Source of the DNA: Flavobacteriales bacterium UBA4466
Lineage (GTDB): Bacteria > Bacteroidota > Bacteroidia > Flavobacteriales_D > Crocinitomicaceae
Direction of reading: 5' to 3'
Assembly (NCBI GenBank): GCA_905182335.1
Contig: CAJJBE010000002.1
Location: 1 to 64,000, forward strand
Length of the DNA stretch: 64,000 nt
Below, piece after piece: positions 42,782 to 52,638 of this stretch. The notes under the pieces are model-generated. The model made no database searches and was not told where the DNA came from. It was given only the letters and a program-made list of their open reading frames with translations. Within the stretch, counting starts at the first letter, position 1; each line of letters begins with the position of its first letter. Position numbers and translations under genes: made by a program.

Positions 42782-44530
42782 ATGAGTAAATCTGAAAATA
42801 AATCTAGTGTCTCCTTTAGCTGGGCCTTCAAAGAATATATTTGGCCAAGAAAGAAAATTGTTTTTTTAGGCTTATTTTTAATTGTATTGAGAAGTTTAGC
42901 GGGGTTGATTTTACCTTTTGCTACTCAATCATTGATTGATGATATTATCCCAAACAAGAATATCAGTTTTTTAATCACTTTAGTTTTAATTGTTTCAGGC
43001 TCAATTTTGGTACAAGCGATTAGTTCGTTTTCTCTAACAAGATTATTGAGTGTTGAGGCGCAGCGGCTAATTTCAATTTTACGTGCTCAAGTTCAGCGTA
43101 AATTATTGCGTTTACCAATTAGTTTTTTTGATAATAATAAATCTGGGGCACTCGTTTCTCGTGTCATGACAGATGTTGAAGGTGTTCGAAATCTTTTAGG
43201 AACGGGCTTAGTTCAATTGATTGGGGGCACATTTACTGCAATTATTTCATTGATTTTATTGATTTGTATCAATGGGTGGATGACATTATTCGTATTAGTC
43301 CCTGTTGCGCTATTCGCCTTTGTAGCGATGAAGGCGTTCGGACACATTAGACCCATATTTAGAGCAAGGGGTAAGATTAATGCAGAAGTGACAGGTCGAT
43401 TAACTGAAATGTTAAATGGTGTTCGTGTTATTAAAGGGTTCAATGCGGAAGAGCAAGAAAGTCAAACATTCGAGCTAGGTGTAGATGAATTATTTCAAAA
43501 TATAAAGAAGAGTCTAACTGCAACAGCCATAATAACAAGTTCTTCAACCTTTTTATTGGGGCTAGCTTCGGCTGGAATTATGGGTATTGGAGGATATTTT
43601 ATTGTAGAAGGAAGTATGTCTGTTGGAGATTTCTTTGCATTTACATTGTTATTAGGGTTCATGATTGCACCTATTGTTCAGATGAGTAATATCGGTAGTC
43701 AGCTAACTGAAGCAATGGCAGGACTAGACCGTACTCAGGAACTCATGAATATGGTAGAGGAGGATAATCCAGAAGTACGAACAATAGTGTTAGATGAGGT
43801 TAAAGGCGACATTAAATTTGATGCTGTTTCATTTAGCTATGAACAGGATAAAGAAGTTTTACAAAACATTTCATTTGATGCTCCATCAGGTAGTGTGACA
43901 GCTCTTGTTGGTTCCTCAGGGTCCGGAAAGTCTACTATTGCAGGCTTAGCAGCAACGTTTTTAAGTCCTTCAGAGGGCAAGGTGTCAATAGACGGGATAG
44001 ATTTAAGTAAAGTTAACTTAAGTAGCTACAGAAGTTTGTTAGGGGTTGTCTTGCAGGATGATTTTTTATATGAAGGAACAATCCGTGAGAATATTTTATT
44101 CCCAAGACCTGACGCAAGTGAAAGAGCCTTAATCTCCGCTGTAGAAGGGGCATACGTCAATGAGTTTACAGATCGATTTGAAGATGGATTAGATACTGTT
44201 ATCGGAGAACGAGGAGTTAAGTTGTCTGGCGGACAACGTCAGCGAATCTCAATTGCACGCGCCTTACTCGCAGATCCTAAAATTATTATTTTGGATGAAG
44301 CAACTTCAAATCTTGATACAGAAAGTGAATCGTTTATTCAAAAAAGTTTGAATGTGTTAATGAAGAACAGGACAACGTTTGTTATTGCACATAGACTTAG
44401 TACAATTCAGCAAGCAAATCAAATTCTAGTTATAGAAGAAGGTAGAATTGCAGAGCGTGGAATTCACACGGAACTTATCGAAAGTAAAGGGAGGTACTAC
44501 GAACTATTTACCTATCAGAGTAGAATCTAA
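42782..44530 (+). CDS. ABC transporter, fused membrane and ATPase domains (582 aa)
   Basis: Half-transporter of the MsbA/multidrug exporter type. The N-terminal ~320 residues hold six membrane helices, with the RLPISFFDNNKSGALVSRVMTDVEGVRNLL motif near residue 115 and a VTGRLTEMLNGVRVIKGFNAE coupling helix near 205. The ATPase has Walker A GSSGSGKST near residue 379, Q-loop LGVVLQDDF, signature LSGGQRQR near 480, Walker B IIILDEATSNLD and switch AHRLSTI. It should work as a homodimer. The substrate is unknown; lipids or hydrophobic compounds are usual. It is a single-gene unit. Confidence 0.93.
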   Translation: MSKSENKSSVSFSWAFKEYIWPRKKIVFLGLFLIVLRSLAGLILPFATQSLIDDIIPNKNISFLITLVLIVSGSILVQAISSFSLTRLLSVEAQRLISILRAQVQRKLLRLPISFFDNNKSGALVSRVMTDVEGVRNLLGTGLVQLIGGTFTAIISLILLICINGWMTLFVLVPVALFAFVAMKAFGHIRPIFRARGKINAEVTGRLTEMLNGVRVIKGFNAEEQESQTFELGVDELFQNIKKSLTATAIITSSSTFLLGLASAGIMGIGGYFIVEGSMSVGDFFAFTLLLGFMIAPIVQMSNIGSQLTEAMAGLDRTQELMNMVEEDNPEVRTIVLDEVKGDIKFDAVSFSYEQDKEVLQNISFDAPSGSVTALVGSSGSGKSTIAGLAATFLSPSEGKVSIDGIDLSKVNLSSYRSLLGVVLQDDFLYEGTIRENILFPRPDASERALISAVEGAYVNEFTDRFEDGLDTVIGERGVKLSGGQRQRISIARALLADPKIIILDEATSNLDTESESFIQKSLNVLMKNRTTFVIAHRLSTIQQANQILVIEEGRIAERGIHTELIESKGRYYELFTYQSRI

Positions 44531-44684
44531 TTCGTGATTAAAATGTTAGCAATTAAAATTCCTGTTCTCGGGATTATTGTGACTCAAAAAAATTAGATAA
44601 ATCTCAAACTTATTTTTATAGTCTTTCACTAATTTTAAAATGTAATAAGCGTTTTCCTTAGAAGACGAGATAACCTTATAGTTT

Positions 44685-44948
44685 TCAACTATAATAAACA
44701 CTATCATATGAATAGTTTATCACTATTTCGCTTTTACTAGTATTGGCATAAAGCCAAGATACATCAATTACTTTTTCTCCTGAAAGCCTGACATTCATTA
44801 ACACCTCACCAAAGTCAAAGTTAATGTGTTCATTTTCGATATTGTTGTGTATTAAACGTGAAAAACCACAAACATATTCATCTTTATTAGGCGTTGAGCC
44901 AGACATATCAGCATCTCCGAATCCTGTTCTTAAAATATTCTGTGTCAC
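44685..44948 (-). pseudogene. Conserved-looking fragment lacking a proper start (87 codons)
   Basis: A GTG at 44948 opens 87 codons (MTQNILRTGFGDADM to SYDSVYYS). The same frame stays open upstream for about 16 codons (HSFYWGLVTQNILRTG reads smoothly) back to a stop near 44995, with no ATG. Normal-looking residues on both sides of the candidate start suggest that the true N-terminus was lost. It is downstream of the 45011 gene on the same strand. No known domain is recognised. It may instead be a real gene with a GTG or other non-ATG start. Confidence 0.45.
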
Positions 44949-45010
44949 AAGACCCCAGTAAAATGAGTGATAATTTACAGAAAAGTAAGTTTTTTAACAT
45001 AACGGGTATT

Positions 45011-45622
45011 CTACTCAGGAATAACCTGAGCTTTTAATTCTATTATAGATGATTTTGTTGGACTTAAATCTTCATCAAACAATTCAAAAAAAGCAATATT
45101 AGAAATATCAGAGATTAGAATTTCTTCACCTAATTCATTTATGATAAAAGCAGTGATTGCATTCTCGATTGCTTCAGAATGTTTCTTTGCCAGTGAACCA
45201 ATTTCAAAAATCAATTCAATTGAACCATCCTCTTCTTCAAACGCATTATAGTGCCATTTTGAAGTATCAACAGTAAAGATATCTAATAATTCATCATATA
45301 CTTCCAGTTGATAGTCCCAGGTTTTCGTTTGTTTACTGCTGTAGAAAAACCAATTTAAATGATTTGGTGCTAACGCTATAACAGACTTACTCGTTTGGAG
45401 CAAGTCACCGTTTAAATTTGGCGAAATTGTAAAGAACCATTGGTCTTCTTCATTTTGACCAATATCCCAAGAAAAAGCACCGAAACCAAGAACGAATTCA
45501 TTTAAGGAATGAACTATTTTTTCTTGTTCTTTCGAATCTTTAGTTAGAATACACTTTTGAATACGCGATTCATTTTTAACAAACCACCTCCAAAAATCAA
45601 GTATATTTTCTTCATTTATCAT
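45011..45622 (-). CDS. Cytoplasmic protein of unknown function (~203 aa)
   Basis: An open frame extends to 45721, but MINEENILDFWRWFVKNESRIQ (start 45622) looks like a true N-terminus because an FW.WF..NE opening is familiar from small uncharacterised proteins. The upstream 33 codons are less convincing. No signal peptide. The sequence is acidic and mixed alpha/beta (GFGAFSWDIG, FFTISPNLNGD, VIALAPNHLNWFFYSSKQ, ELIFEIG). No catalytic motif identified. The C-terminal segment (FFELFDEDLSPTKSS) is acidic. It is divergent from the histidine kinase at 45767. Confidence 0.6.
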   Translation of the reverse strand: MINEENILDFWRWFVKNESRIQKCILTKDSKEQEKIVHSLNEFVLGFGAFSWDIGQNEEDQWFFTISPNLNGDLLQTSKSVIALAPNHLNWFFYSSKQTKTWDYQLEVYDELLDIFTVDTSKWHYNAFEEEDGSIELIFEIGSLAKKHSEAIENAITAFIINELGEEILISDISNIAFFELFDEDLSPTKSSIIELKAQVIPE

Positions 45623-45766
45623 AGCTCTATTATTGAATGCTAAAATACAATTTATGTACTCGCTTTTGTCTAAAAAGTTCTTTTGAATTATAATTTCAGA
45701 ATTCAAAAGGCGACAACGCAATAAATTATCCGTAAAACTGATTATAAAATAGTTACTTTTAGAATA

Positions 45767-46957
45767 ATGACGTTACATAATAAACTGAATGACCGTTTTA
45801 AGCAAGCGGTCCTTCCCTCAATATTAATGGGGGTAATTACAAACGTTTATATACTTATTCTCTTTGCTTTTTTGGGTATTTTTGAGGCGGTTTTTAGCCC
45901 TATATTAGGGATTATGTGTTTTTTAGGAGGATACGCAATTTTAAAACTTAATCGTATTTCATTAAAATTACTTTTTGTAATTATGGGATATATAGTTGCA
46001 TCAGAAGTCTTCTTAAATACATATTTTTTGGGATGGCATAGTGGCTTTTTCTATTTTTTATTTCTTTTACCTACTGTGTTCTTGTTAAATGCTACTTGGA
46101 AAACTAGCGCAATAATCTTATACTCTCTTACAGTCATTATTATTATTGGCGTACTTCGTTACCTATTCCTTTTTTCTGAGCCAGAAGTTCAAGTAGGCGA
46201 GAGTACAATTGCAAATATTCGATTGTTAAATGCAAGTGTAACCGGAACAGTAGTGTTAGTCGTCATCTACTATTTTGGTCGTAAAATAGCAGCTAAAGAT
46301 GAGGCGTTAATGGTCGCGAATGCTGAGCTTGAAAAACGGAATAGCGAAATTTTAAATCAACATAGTCACCTGCAAATTTTATTAAAAGAAGTACATCATC
46401 GTGTCAAGAATAATCTTCAGATTATCTCTTCATTAATGTCTTTACAAGAAAGAGCGATTAAAGATAAAGAGGGTGCAGCTGTACTTAACGATAGTAGGCT
46501 TAGAGTTGAAGCGATTGCTTTGATTCATCAAAAACTATATAAAGGAGAAAAAATAAACCGGGTGAATTTTAATTCGTATTTACACGAATTTATCGAGACA
46601 AAAAAAGTATTAAGTCCACATGTATCTTATTTACTGAAATTGGTAGAGTTAGAGTTAAGCCTTGATACTTCTGTTCCTTTAGGATTAATTCTATCTGAAG
46701 TAATAACGAATTCACTTAAACATGCTTTCACTGGGATAGAATATCCAAAAATTGAGGTAGAATTGAATTTGAATGAGAGTAAATACATTTTAATTATACG
46801 AGATAATGGTATTGGACTACCTGAAGATTTTGATTTGAATGATCAAAAATCATTAGGGGTAGAAATAATAGTGGCATTAATTGAACAGATAGATGCAACT
46901 ATTGAAATCAATACTCAAGAGGGGACTAGCTTCACGATTACATTTGAAGATTCTTAG
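45767..46957 (+). CDS. Membrane-bound sensor histidine kinase, HisKA_2 type (396 aa)
   Basis: The N-terminal ~180 residues are hydrophobic with about six membrane helices (LPSILMGVITNVYILILFAF and so on). A coiled coil (AKDEALMVANAELEKRNSEI) follows. The dimerisation and phosphoacceptor box EVHHRVKNNLQIISSLM has its His near residue 210, typical of HisKA_2 kinases. The ATPase domain shows LGLILSEVITNSLKHAF (N box) and RDNGIGLPEDF (G1), ending EGTSFTITFED. No dedicated periplasmic sensor domain is visible, so signalling may be through the membrane region. No response regulator lies nearby, so its partner is elsewhere. Confidence 0.88.
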   Translation: MTLHNKLNDRFKQAVLPSILMGVITNVYILILFAFLGIFEAVFSPILGIMCFLGGYAILKLNRISLKLLFVIMGYIVASEVFLNTYFLGWHSGFFYFLFLLPTVFLLNATWKTSAIILYSLTVIIIIGVLRYLFLFSEPEVQVGESTIANIRLLNASVTGTVVLVVIYYFGRKIAAKDEALMVANAELEKRNSEILNQHSHLQILLKEVHHRVKNNLQIISSLMSLQERAIKDKEGAAVLNDSRLRVEAIALIHQKLYKGEKINRVNFNSYLHEFIETKKVLSPHVSYLLKLVELELSLDTSVPLGLILSEVITNSLKHAFTGIEYPKIEVELNLNESKYILIIRDNGIGLPEDFDLNDQKSLGVEIIVALIEQIDATIEINTQEGTSFTITFEDS

Positions 46958-47166
46958 AAGAGTTAAGTGTAGAGCTAACAGGGCGAAGGTCGAACGAGTT
47001 TGAAAAGGATTTGTGTTCCGTTATCAAACATTTATATGTGATTGATTAAATTAAGGAGGACTCTCCATTGTTTTGGGTTTCAGAATGACCAACGTAATGA
47101 ACTTAATTTATTACACACTACCCTGCGGGATAGCTACGACACCATACATTAATCGTTGTGCTTCAT

Positions 47167-47400
47167 TTAGAGAAACCAAAATAATCGATGATAAAATTCT
47201 TGAGTTACATCCTCTGCATCTTCCTTATTTCTAAGTAGGTTTATGCATGTGTTAAAGACCTTTTTATAGTATGCATGAATAAGTAAAATAAAGGCTTTAT
47301 CCTTATTATATTTTGCCAATGTAACCAATGATATGTCATCTAATTCTAACAATGTGTTGTAATATAGCAGAATACTTTTGAATTGATTTAACGGATGCAT
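47167..47400 (-). pseudogene. N-terminal fragment of an ECF sigma factor (77 codons)
   Basis: The frame codes residues typical of ECF sigma region 2: KAFILLIHAYYKKVFNTCINLLRNKEDAEDVTQEF, where the NLLRNKEDAEDVTQE stretch is the core-binding helix. It then ends FYHRLFWFL-stop before the -10-binding part and the whole of region 4. Intact ECF factors are 160-200 aa. The DNA beyond the stop (46958-47166) does not continue the family in the frames I read. It is therefore probably a truncated pseudogene; an in-frame restart downstream was not seen. Confidence 0.65.
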
Positions 47401-47411
47401 CTTTGAATTGT

Positions 47412-47419
47412 TACTTTTG
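47412..47419 (+). promoter_or_regulatory. -7 element TACTTTTG before the 47424 lipoprotein gene
   Basis: A perfect TAnnTTTG match 4 nt before the chosen ATG. No TTG at standard spacing. The transcript would be leaderless. Confidence 0.45.
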
Positions 47420-47423
47420 TTTT

Positions 47424-48758
47424 ATGAAAAATATCAGTCACTTAATTTTTGTTCTTTTATTCGTAACCTCTTGCTCATCTGACTCGGAGACTCAACTTCA
47501 TAAAAGTATAGAGTCAGTTTATATTGCAAGCTTAACAGAGCTGTCAGATCAAGAATATCCAGATAACCCCGACATTTCAGTACGGCATAATAAGTACATT
47601 CATACAAATATGAGTTCAATTGAATTCATCAAATCTGAGGGTGCTTTTAATATTGTTATTACTCCTAAAAATGATGGGGATGATACGGTGAAAATGATGG
47701 GTATTCGCTTAATGGAGTTTATCCCAACAATACCTGAATGTTCAAAAGGAGATGAATATATGTCCTTAATTTCTATTGTGAATCAAGAGTGGAATCGAAA
47801 TCAAGTGAAGTGGGTAGGAGAAGACCTTAAACGGATATCACCAGTACACTATAGCGTCAATAATGAGGAGATTACAAGGATTGATTTAGCAAGAAATTGC
47901 CTAAACTCATATTTATGGGAGTTGTTTTTTTACGCTGAGGTAGACGGAATCGATAAAGTATTTTATCATGGTTGGTTTGATTTTCCATCAGAATTATATA
48001 AAGAGCTTTTTTATGAGCGAAATAACGATGACTTCATAAAGTACACGAAGTACATGGAAGATTGGAAAGACCCTGAGAATTTACCTTTAGAACTATCTAA
48101 AATTAGACATCAATTATCAGAGGTAGTTGTCCCTTATTCGAACGAGTCTGATGAAATGTATCCATTGAAGGGAGAGCGAAAAAAAAAGCAGATTGCGATA
48201 ATATATCCAGAGAAATATACTAAAATGTCTGATTTTCATACGGACTCTTCGCTATTCGCAACGTTTTCACAGCCAGGGTTTTATAATAGAGAAGACCCTA
48301 GAGCTACAGAGTTAGGAAGGTTTAAGCAGTTAAATAATGTGCGCTACAGATCAACGGGGTCGAATAAGGCTAAGTATGATGAATTGAGTTTTGAGTTCTC
48401 AAGAGATAATGGGGAAGTAACTAAATTTGTTTTTGGAGGAGTTCAGTTCAATAATCTACCAGAATTAACATCAGAAAATGCAAATTTAGGAAGTCAATTT
48501 TCTATGGGTATTGGCAATCATCCGTTTTATGAAGATTGCATAGCACATGAAAAATTGTGTAGCAAAAATAATCCTTATTTCGGTGTGTTGATGGATGAAA
48601 AAAATAACTGGTTAGACAGTCATAAGATTGGTATTGATGGCCCCTTATTACATCGTGACCTGAGTAATCCAAATTTGATTCACGTTTGGCTACTTTCCTT
48701 TGAAAGACATGCTTTAGTTGGTCATTATATCATTGACTTATCTAAAGTGAAAAATTAA
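47424..48758 (+). CDS. Large lipoprotein of unknown function (444 aa)
   Basis: ATG 47424 gives MKNISHLIFVLLFVTSC, a clean lipoprotein signal (Cys17) followed by SSDSE; a TTG at 47403 would only add seven residues. The mature protein shows no known domain. It is rich in aromatic and charged residues (VDGIDKVFYHGWFDFPSELYKELFYER) and contains DNPYFGVLMDEKNNWLDSHKIG-like segments near the end. A long beta-rich C-terminal half (FSRDNGEVTKFVFGGVQF) is likely. It is a single gene with its own -7 element. It is divergent from the ECF sigma fragment, which might once have controlled it, though no evidence supports regulation. Confidence 0.75.
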   Translation: MKNISHLIFVLLFVTSCSSDSETQLHKSIESVYIASLTELSDQEYPDNPDISVRHNKYIHTNMSSIEFIKSEGAFNIVITPKNDGDDTVKMMGIRLMEFIPTIPECSKGDEYMSLISIVNQEWNRNQVKWVGEDLKRISPVHYSVNNEEITRIDLARNCLNSYLWELFFYAEVDGIDKVFYHGWFDFPSELYKELFYERNNDDFIKYTKYMEDWKDPENLPLELSKIRHQLSEVVVPYSNESDEMYPLKGERKKKQIAIIYPEKYTKMSDFHTDSSLFATFSQPGFYNREDPRATELGRFKQLNNVRYRSTGSNKAKYDELSFEFSRDNGEVTKFVFGGVQFNNLPELTSENANLGSQFSMGIGNHPFYEDCIAHEKLCSKNNPYFGVLMDEKNNWLDSHKIGIDGPLLHRDLSNPNLIHVWLLSFERHALVGHYIIDLSKVKN

Positions 48759-48796
48759 TCACGCCGAACACAAAATGTACAGTTGCTCGGAGAGGC

Positions 48797-49768
48797 TTAG
48801 ACTTCTCGTTCCATCAGGTAACTGGCAAGTGAAAGAAGCGCCGCCTTATTTTCAGTTGAGACACTGATTTTATCTATTGCTTCTTTGGCAAGTTTATAAT
48901 GTGAATTCATACGTTCTTGGCAATCTTCTTTAGTTTTTAAATGATCAAATAATTGACGTGTACGGCTTATTTTTAAATCAATATTGGATTCATATTGAAG
49001 TTGTTTGACAATTTCTAATTGTTCCTTTGTTGCCTTATTTATTGCTGTTAAGTGAAGTATCGTCTTCTTGTTTGCCATGACATCACCACCAACTTGTTTA
49101 CCAAATTTTTCAGGATCTGCATATAGATCTAATATATCGTCTTTAATTTGAAATGCGAGCCCGATATGTAAGCCAAAGTCGTAAATAGCATCCTTATCAC
49201 TTTCCGAAGCCCCAGCTATAATTGCTCCAGTTCTCAGAGCGCTTCCTAATAAAACAGAAGTTTTTTGGCTAATCATTTTTATATACTCATGGATGGTGAC
49301 ATCATCGCGTTGCTCAAAATCCATATCGTGCTGTTGTCCTTCGCATACTTGAATCGCAGTACTATTAAATAAGTTTAATGTTTCTGGTAAGATTTTCGGG
49401 TCAATGTTTTTACACAATAATTGATACGCTTTAATCACCATAACATCACCAGAAAGAATACCGGTGTTATTGTTCCATTTTTCATGAACGGTTGTTTTAT
49501 TTCTTCTCAATGGTGCGTCATCCATTATGTCATCATGCACAAGTGTGAAATTGTGAAATACTTCAACCGCTAATGCTTGATAAAGTGCTTTTTCTTTTTG
49601 AGCTCCGAAAAGTTCAGCTCCCAAAAGAGTTAGTATCGGTCGAATTCTCTTTCCTCCAATAGTTAGAAAATAACGCAATGGATCATAGAGGTTAACCGGA
49701 CCTTCAGGAAGTTCCACTTGGTCAATGTTTTCTTCGATATATTCTGTATAGTCGCTTAACTTGAACAT
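48797..49768 (-). CDS. Polyprenyl (trans-isoprenyl) diphosphate synthase (323 aa)
   Basis: Makes long-chain isoprenoid diphosphate, for example for menaquinone or carrier lipids. LTLLGAELFGAQ and GGKRIRP (near residue 32) bind isopentenyl diphosphate. The first Asp-rich motif is DDIMDDAPLRR near 80, the second DDILDLYAD near 213. The length is normal for octaprenyl or hexaprenyl synthases; the residues before the first motif (TLVH) allow a medium to long product, but length cannot be fixed here. It has its own consensus promoter. Confidence 0.92.
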   Translation of the reverse strand: MFKLSDYTEYIEENIDQVELPEGPVNLYDPLRYFLTIGGKRIRPILTLLGAELFGAQKEKALYQALAVEVFHNFTLVHDDIMDDAPLRRNKTTVHEKWNNNTGILSGDVMVIKAYQLLCKNIDPKILPETLNLFNSTAIQVCEGQQHDMDFEQRDDVTIHEYIKMISQKTSVLLGSALRTGAIIAGASESDKDAIYDFGLHIGLAFQIKDDILDLYADPEKFGKQVGGDVMANKKTILHLTAINKATKEQLEIVKQLQYESNIDLKISRTRQLFDHLKTKEDCQERMNSHYKLAKEAIDKISVSTENKAALLSLASYLMEREV

Positions 49769-49779
49769 TATTGATTAAT

Positions 49780-49808
49780 CAAATTTATTAAATATGCACG
49801 GCAGCCAA
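49780..49808 (-). promoter_or_regulatory. Promoter of the polyprenyl synthase gene
   Basis: On the - strand TTG (49806-49808), 18 nt spacer, TAAATTTG (49780-49787), a near-perfect consensus, 11 nt before the ATG. Confidence 0.7.
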
Positions 49809-49870
49809 TTTAAATCAATGGCTTCGTAAGTTTTAGATTTCTTAAGACTAAATCAAAGCGCCGGGAAAAA

Positions 49871-52528
49871 TTATGGATTCTCTTCGATTTTGGAATATTC
49901 ATCATCATCCGGCAAATCTAAATTATCCCAATTAAGATCACTTTCTTCGGCATAAGCATCGAAATAAGGCTCTTCGAATGATTTAGTTGTAAGTCTTCTT
50001 TCTAAAGTTAATAATAGTGTCGGTAAAATAACAAGATTGGTAATCATCGCAACCAGTAGCGTTAACGAAACCAATAACCCAAGCGCTTTTGTTCCGCCAA
50101 ATTGAGAAAATGAAAACATTGAAAACCCACAGAACAATATAATGGATGTATAAAACATTCCAAGGCCGGCTTCCCGGATAGCCATAATAGCACACTGCTT
50201 CAAGTCCCATTGTTTAGTTGCAAGTTCTTGCCTGTATTTCGCAAGGTAATGGATTGTGTCATCTACTGAGATGCCAAAGGCAATACTAAACACAAGTAAT
50301 GTCGATGGTTTTAAAGGAATTCCAAACCATCCCATGACACCTGCTGTGAATAATAAAGGAATGAAGTTAGGGATCAAGGAGACCAAAACCATTCTCCACG
50401 ATCTAAATAGAATTGCCATTAATATTGAAATAGCAATAATAGCAAAGATTAAACTAGTAAATAAATTCAACACCATGTATTGTGTACCGTTCGATGCAAT
50501 AATTGAAGTTCCAGTTAACGTAATGTCGAAATATTCGTGATCAATTGCTTTGCGCAGAGACGGTTTAAAGTCATCTTGAGAATAGTATGATTTAATTAAT
50601 TCTGAATCCATGTCGAATTCAAATTGTTTTTCTTCACTGCCTTCAGAGTAATGCTTGATTAATGCATTATAGACTGAAGGATAGCCATAGATTATAGAAT
50701 CTACATAAGCAGAGCTATTATTCTTTTCGTATTGCGCATAATAACGCTCAATTGATTTTCTGCTAGGATTCAAAATTGAATCAATCTCAACTTTCATTAG
50801 TTGTGATTTATCTTCAATCTCATATGCGCCCAAATCTTTCAGTTGAGAACGGATTCTTAATACGCAATGGGTGGTGTCAATAAGCTCATTCAATGCAATG
50901 CCAACACCCTTTGAATTAGTTACAATTGAACTGTCTATGTATCGCTTTAAAGCACCAAGCTTTCTTTTACTTGTAATTAATTTAAATTGAGTAGAATCAT
51001 TATCATTAAAGGCCATATTGGCTGCTTTCAAGAAGTCGATATAAGAGATGTTTCTTGAGAATAAAGAATCATTCTTATATAAGTTTTGAACGGCTTCAAC
51101 TCGTTTCAGCGTACTTGTCTTAGCGAGTCTACTTGGTTCCTTGTAATCGACCATTATTTCAAAAGGAATAGATCCTCCGAAATTGTCTTGAATGAAGTTG
51201 AAATCGTTCAGGATTTGATGATTCTTGGGTAAGTCACCAGTTAAGTTTCCAGTTGCTTTAATTTGCATTAATCCAACAATACTTAATCCAACAATTGAAA
51301 CGGTCACAATGTATACCCATTTTCGGTGGTTTAGAGTAATGTTAACTAGTGTGTTTAAAAGGCCTACGGCAAATTTCCGCTCTAGGTGCTTTAAGTGACG
51401 CTTTCTAGGGGGCTTTGATAATGAAAGGATAATTGGTAAAATCGTAATTGAAATTACGAATACAAGAATAATATTGATTGAAGCACAGACTCCAAATTCA
51501 ACAAGTTTTGGAGAGTTTGTACTTATAAAGGTTAAGAAACCCAAAGACGTTGTCAAATTCGTTAATAAAGTTGCAGTTCCAATTTTTTTAATAACACGTG
51601 TAAGCGCTTTTACTTTGTTTCCGTGCTGAACAATTTCTTGATGGTATTTCGTTATTAGAAAGATACAGTTTGGTATAACGATCACAATCATTAAAGGTGG
51701 AATTAATGCCATGATCACAGTTATATTGAAGTCTAATACTCCAATAGTACCAATGGCCCAAATAACAGCGATGACTACAACTAGCATGCAAATTAAGACG
51801 ACACGCATTGATCTAAAGAAGAGGTAGAGTAGAAGGGAGGTGACTCCGATCAGCAATGCAATAAAGATGTACATCTCCTTCATTACTTGCTTCCCGATTA
51901 CAACACGTAAATGAGGTAGTCCTGCAAATTTAGGAATTCCAAAATATTCTGAATATGTTTCCGATAAGCGCTCTACATCAAGAACAACATCAGCCTTTTT
52001 TTGATCTGTAATAAATCGTTCCTCAACACCAATCATCATTAACGATACGTTTGAGGTATCATTATAAAGAAGCCCATTATACATTGGGTTATTCTTTATT
52101 TCATTTTTAATTGAATCAATTGATTTCTCTCTAAATTTTGTGTCAGAAAACACCCGATTAGCTTCAAATTTTTGACCTTCTTTATTATTTGAAATAGTAA
52201 TTAGTGTTGCTTCTGAAGTAACAGACTTAATACCATCATATTTTAAAATAGAGTCACCTAATTCTTTCCATTTTAAAAAGTTTCGCTCTGTATATAATGA
52301 GTCTGTTTGAATAGCAATGACCAATGTGCCTCCATCTTCTCCAAAGATTGAGGTAAAGCGATCGTAATCTTTTTTTGCCTGAGCATTTTCTGGTAAAAGG
52401 ATACCGTATTTGTTATCAAGCTTTAAGCCTGAAAGCACATTGTACCCAAAAAAGATGGTTAACAACGTTAACACACCAATTATGATGAAACGGTTTCTTA
52501 ATATAATATTAGCAATTGATTGCCACAT
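49871..52528 (-). CDS. RND/MMPL-family exporter (885 aa)
   Basis: Two homologous halves, each with one N-terminal membrane helix, a large periplasmic loop and five further helices. The first half starts FIIIGVLTLLTIFFGYNVLSGLKL near residue 12 and has the helix cluster IFIALLIGVTSLLLYLFF and VIVIPNCIFLITKYHQE near 285. The second half ends with FSIAFGISVDDTIHYLAKYRQEL near 757, the conserved GxxxD segment used for proton coupling. This resembles the MMPL/HpnN-like branch that exports lipids or hydrophobic compounds. The C-terminal tail (residues ~855-885) is very acidic. Consensus promoter upstream. Confidence 0.9.
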   Translation of the reverse strand: MWQSIANIILRNRFIIIGVLTLLTIFFGYNVLSGLKLDNKYGILLPENAQAKKDYDRFTSIFGEDGGTLVIAIQTDSLYTERNFLKWKELGDSILKYDGIKSVTSEATLITISNNKEGQKFEANRVFSDTKFREKSIDSIKNEIKNNPMYNGLLYNDTSNVSLMMIGVEERFITDQKKADVVLDVERLSETYSEYFGIPKFAGLPHLRVVIGKQVMKEMYIFIALLIGVTSLLLYLFFRSMRVVLICMLVVVIAVIWAIGTIGVLDFNITVIMALIPPLMIVIVIPNCIFLITKYHQEIVQHGNKVKALTRVIKKIGTATLLTNLTTSLGFLTFISTNSPKLVEFGVCASINIILVFVISITILPIILSLSKPPRKRHLKHLERKFAVGLLNTLVNITLNHRKWVYIVTVSIVGLSIVGLMQIKATGNLTGDLPKNHQILNDFNFIQDNFGGSIPFEIMVDYKEPSRLAKTSTLKRVEAVQNLYKNDSLFSRNISYIDFLKAANMAFNDNDSTQFKLITSKRKLGALKRYIDSSIVTNSKGVGIALNELIDTTHCVLRIRSQLKDLGAYEIEDKSQLMKVEIDSILNPSRKSIERYYAQYEKNNSSAYVDSIIYGYPSVYNALIKHYSEGSEEKQFEFDMDSELIKSYYSQDDFKPSLRKAIDHEYFDITLTGTSIIASNGTQYMVLNLFTSLIFAIIAISILMAILFRSWRMVLVSLIPNFIPLLFTAGVMGWFGIPLKPSTLLVFSIAFGISVDDTIHYLAKYRQELATKQWDLKQCAIMAIREAGLGMFYTSIILFCGFSMFSFSQFGGTKALGLLVSLTLLVAMITNLVILPTLLLTLERRLTTKSFEEPYFDAYAEESDLNWDNLDLPDDDEYSKIEENP

Positions 52529-52556
52529 TGCGTGTGCTTACCTTAAAGTGAAGAAT

Positions 52557-52586
52557 CAAAAGTAAGGTTAATTAATGACTGAGCAA
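52557..52586 (-). promoter_or_regulatory. Promoter of the MMPL exporter gene
   Basis: On the - strand TTG (52584-52586), 19 nt spacer, TACTTTTG (52557-52564): an exact consensus. The leader to the ATG at 52528 is about 25 nt. Confidence 0.8.
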
Positions 52587-52638
52587 AGAAATCAGGAGCT
52601 CAATACAAGCCTGGTGAGCTCAAAAGTAGTTAATGAGA

